A stretch of 7,472 bases of DNA, taken from the NCBI GenBank assembly GCA_021828445.1, contig JAJZJD010000050.1, forward strand, positions 1-7,472, written 5' to 3'. The first letter of the stretch is position 1. Every line of letters begins with the position of its first letter. This DNA is from a bacterium. Its GTDB lineage: Bacteria > SZUA-79 > Acidulodesulfobacterales > Acidulodesulfobacteraceae. The position numbers were made by a program, and so were the translations under genes. Below the pieces are notes generated by a model. That model did not search any database, had not been told where the DNA came from, and worked only from the letters and a program-made list of their open reading frames with translations. Below are positions 6,711 to 7,472 of the stretch, one piece after another.

Positions 6711-6743
6711 CCTATCGGGTCAGACATAGCCCGATAGGTTTTT
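6711..6743 (+). terminator. Terminator or attenuator in the leader after copy 3
   Basis: CCTATCGGG (6711-6719) pairs perfectly with CCCGATAGG (6730-6738) across a 10-base loop, followed by five T residues. This is a good intrinsic terminator. It ends operon 2, but it also lies downstream of promoter-like copy 3 and upstream of the next ORF. Transcripts from copy 3 must therefore read through it (attenuation) or stop there as a very short RNA. Confidence 0.8.
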
Positions 6744-6767
6744 AAAATTAATTTTAAAGGTAGCATT

Positions 6768-6905
6768 ATGAAGAATATTAAGTTTAAAGACATTCGTTCA
6801 GATATTTCATCGCTAAAGAAATTATCTAAAGCTGAAAAATTAATAAAAAATTGTAATATAAAAATAAAATTTGCAGAGAGGTTGTCGTCAACCACCCGCG
6901 GATAA
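6768..6905 (+). CDS. Small basic protein, 45 residues, hypothetical
   Basis: ATG 6768 has AAAGG (6756-6760) seven bases upstream, and the frame runs 45 codons to TAA 6903-6905. The product is Lys- and Ile-rich with little hydrophobic character, and its first 34 residues could form a basic amphipathic helix. The family is not recognised. The good ribosome binding site, the leader and the tight spacing to the next gene favour a real gene. Its last codons overlap the predicted RNA junction at 6888-6932, so translation and RNA folding there may compete. Confidence 0.55.
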   Translation: MKNIKFKDIRSDISSLKKLSKAEKLIKNCNIKIKFAERLSSTTRG

Positions 6906-6932
6906 GTCCGCAGGCTTGTAAAAGCCGGTTGA
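6888..6932 (+). promoter_or_regulatory. Predicted three-way RNA junction before the 73-residue ORF
   Basis: An outer stem TCAACC (6888-6893) with GGTTGA (6927-6932) encloses two perfect 5-bp hairpins. These are GCGGA/TCCGC (6898-6902 with 6907-6911, loop TAAG) and GGCTT/AAGCC (6913-6917 with 6922-6926, loop GTAA, a GNRA-type tetraloop). The structure ends two bases before the ribosome binding site AGGGAG (6935-6940) of the next gene. It matches no riboswitch or ribozyme I can name. A translational control element or a cleavage/protection structure between the two ORFs is possible. Confidence 0.5.
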
Positions 6933-6948
6933 TAAGGGAGATTAAATT

Positions 6949-7170
6949 ATGTTTAATCAGCAGTTATTCAAGAGAACCTTTAAGGCACATATCCGTGAGT
7001 ATTACGCAAGCTTGCGGCTCTATGGTCCGTTATTAAACAGTTTCGAGAGGGCAAGAAACAGTGCGGCGGACTTAAAAACCTTGAATAACAATCCCGATGC
7101 GTATCTAACGAGTTTAAATGAGTTCTCGGACGGATCATTTGTAGGTCTATCCGTTATAAAAACTTCTTAA
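6949..7170 (+). CDS. Small protein, 73 residues, hypothetical
   Basis: ATG 6949 has AGGGAG (6935-6940) eight bases upstream; stop is TAA 7168-7170. The first 35 residues are basic and aromatic (Phe, Tyr, Arg) and could be helical; the rest is polar, ending SDGSFVGLSVIKTS. No membrane helix or signal peptide is evident, and I do not recognise the family. It probably shares an mRNA with the 45-residue ORF 43 bases upstream and lies 67 bases before the secreted-protein gene. Confidence 0.65.
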   Translation: MFNQQLFKRTFKAHIREYYASLRLYGPLLNSFERARNSAADLKTLNNNPDAYLTSLNEFSDGSFVGLSVIKTS

Positions 7171-7179
7171 TTTTGAAAT

Positions 7180-7229
7180 AGGAGGATAGCTCTCCTCTCC
7201 CTTATAAATTAAGGGAGTATCCGAGCTAT
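7180..7229 (+). promoter_or_regulatory. Nested alternative hairpins around ribosome-binding-like sites
   Basis: An 8-bp perfect hairpin, CTCCCTTA (7197-7204) with TAAGGGAG (7210-7217), hides an AGGGAG site. Around it, ATAGCTC (7186-7192) can pair with GAGCTAT (7223-7229). Alternatively, GGATA (7184-7188) can pair with TATCC (7218-7222), or AGGAG (7180-7184) with CTCCT (7192-7196). These outer pairings exclude one another, as in a switch. AGGAGG at 7180-7185 has no start codon at usable distance. AGGGAG at 7212-7217 is 10 bases before ATG 7228, which opens a 20-codon ORF overlapping the next gene's start at 7238, a possible leader peptide. Confidence 0.5.
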
Positions 7230-7237
7230 GAGTTTTC

Positions 7238-7472
7238 ATGATAAAAACTTTTCTTATTGCTTTAGTTTTATTTATACCCTCAACGGCTAACGCTTACCTT
7301 TTAAACAACTTGGTTAATCTTTCAAACGTAAGCTATAAGGCGGGCTATATTATGCAGTCTAAAAATGATAAGCTTTCTATTAACCAAAGCTATACCGCCT
7401 GTAAAGCCTTTATAGTAGATAAGTATAATCCTGCGGTAGCCCGCAAAATGGATTATACGCAAAAACAGCTTT
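7238..7472 (+). CDS. Secreted protein with signal peptide, partial at the window end
   Basis: The frame opens at ATG 7238 and stays open to the window edge (78 codons, incomplete). The first 19 residues form a typical signal peptide: Lys at position 3, a hydrophobic core (FLIALVLFIP) and a likely cleavage site after STANA. The mature part starts YLLNNLVNLSNVSYKAGY and has one Cys in the visible portion. It is exported to the periplasm or beyond. The visible fragment is too short to assign; a lytic transglycosylase-type or lipoprotein-type transfer component is conceivable, but nothing seen proves it. No strong ribosome binding site lies at standard distance, so expression may depend on the overlapping 20-codon ORF at 7228 and the hairpins upstream. 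Confidence 0.7.
   Translation, partial: MIKTFLIALVLFIPSTANAYLLNNLVNLSNVSYKAGYIMQSKNDKLSINQSYTACKAFIVDKYNPAVARKMDYTQKQL

Noticed and set aside
6662..6895. Minus-strand ORF of 77 residues
   Set aside because: It reads through the promoter-like copy, the terminator hairpin and the 45-residue ORF; its composition is that of the reverse of AT-rich DNA.
6888..6932. A tRNA gene at the three-way junction
   Set aside because: It is too short, with no acceptor stem, T-loop sequence or anticodon arm.

Overview
The window is AT-rich, and all recognisable genes lie on the + strand. It looks like part of a conjugative or mobilisable element (plasmid or integrated) from a low-GC bacterium. The bacterial assignment rests on AGGAGG-type ribosome binding sites, hairpin-plus-T-run terminators and an HD-GYP-type domain. 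No rRNA, tRNA or housekeeping gene is present to place the host more precisely. One gene (483..1013) resembles DUF1286, a family I know from Sulfolobales and their plasmids, which suggests contact with archaea.

Layout. Positions 1-198 hold an AT-rich stretch, a strong Rho-independent terminator and the first copy of a promoter-like element. Operon 1 (199-1785) has three overlapping genes: a small one-helix membrane protein, the DUF1286-like membrane protein and an unrecognised four-helix membrane protein. Positions 1786-1957 hold hairpins and promoter-like copy 2. Operon 2 (1958-6649) encodes a degenerate HD-GYP protein with an acidic N-terminal tail, a VirD4/TraD-type coupling ATPase interrupted by a 146-residue mini-intein, and a membrane-anchored HD-domain protein that may be a divergent MobH-type relaxase. 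Promoter-like copy 3 overlaps the last stop codon of that operon. It is followed by a short leader with a terminator hairpin, a 45-residue ORF, a predicted three-way RNA junction, a 73-residue ORF, nested alternative hairpins, and the start of a secreted protein that runs off the window.

How the parts may work together (inference). The coupling ATPase would deliver a relaxase-DNA complex to a secretion channel. It has no N-terminal membrane anchor, so one of the small membrane proteins may supply it. The intein sits exactly between the Lys and the Thr of the Walker A motif, so the ATPase should be inactive until splicing is complete. The intein carries the Trp/Cys/Thr triplet of class 3 inteins. 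Three near-identical promoter-like elements, conserved well beyond a normal sigma-70 promoter, suggest the gene blocks form one co-regulated set.

The strongest observations are the class 3 intein in the coupling-protein P-loop, the three-copy promoter element, the archaeal-type membrane protein, and the HD-GYP protein whose HD metal ligands are missing.
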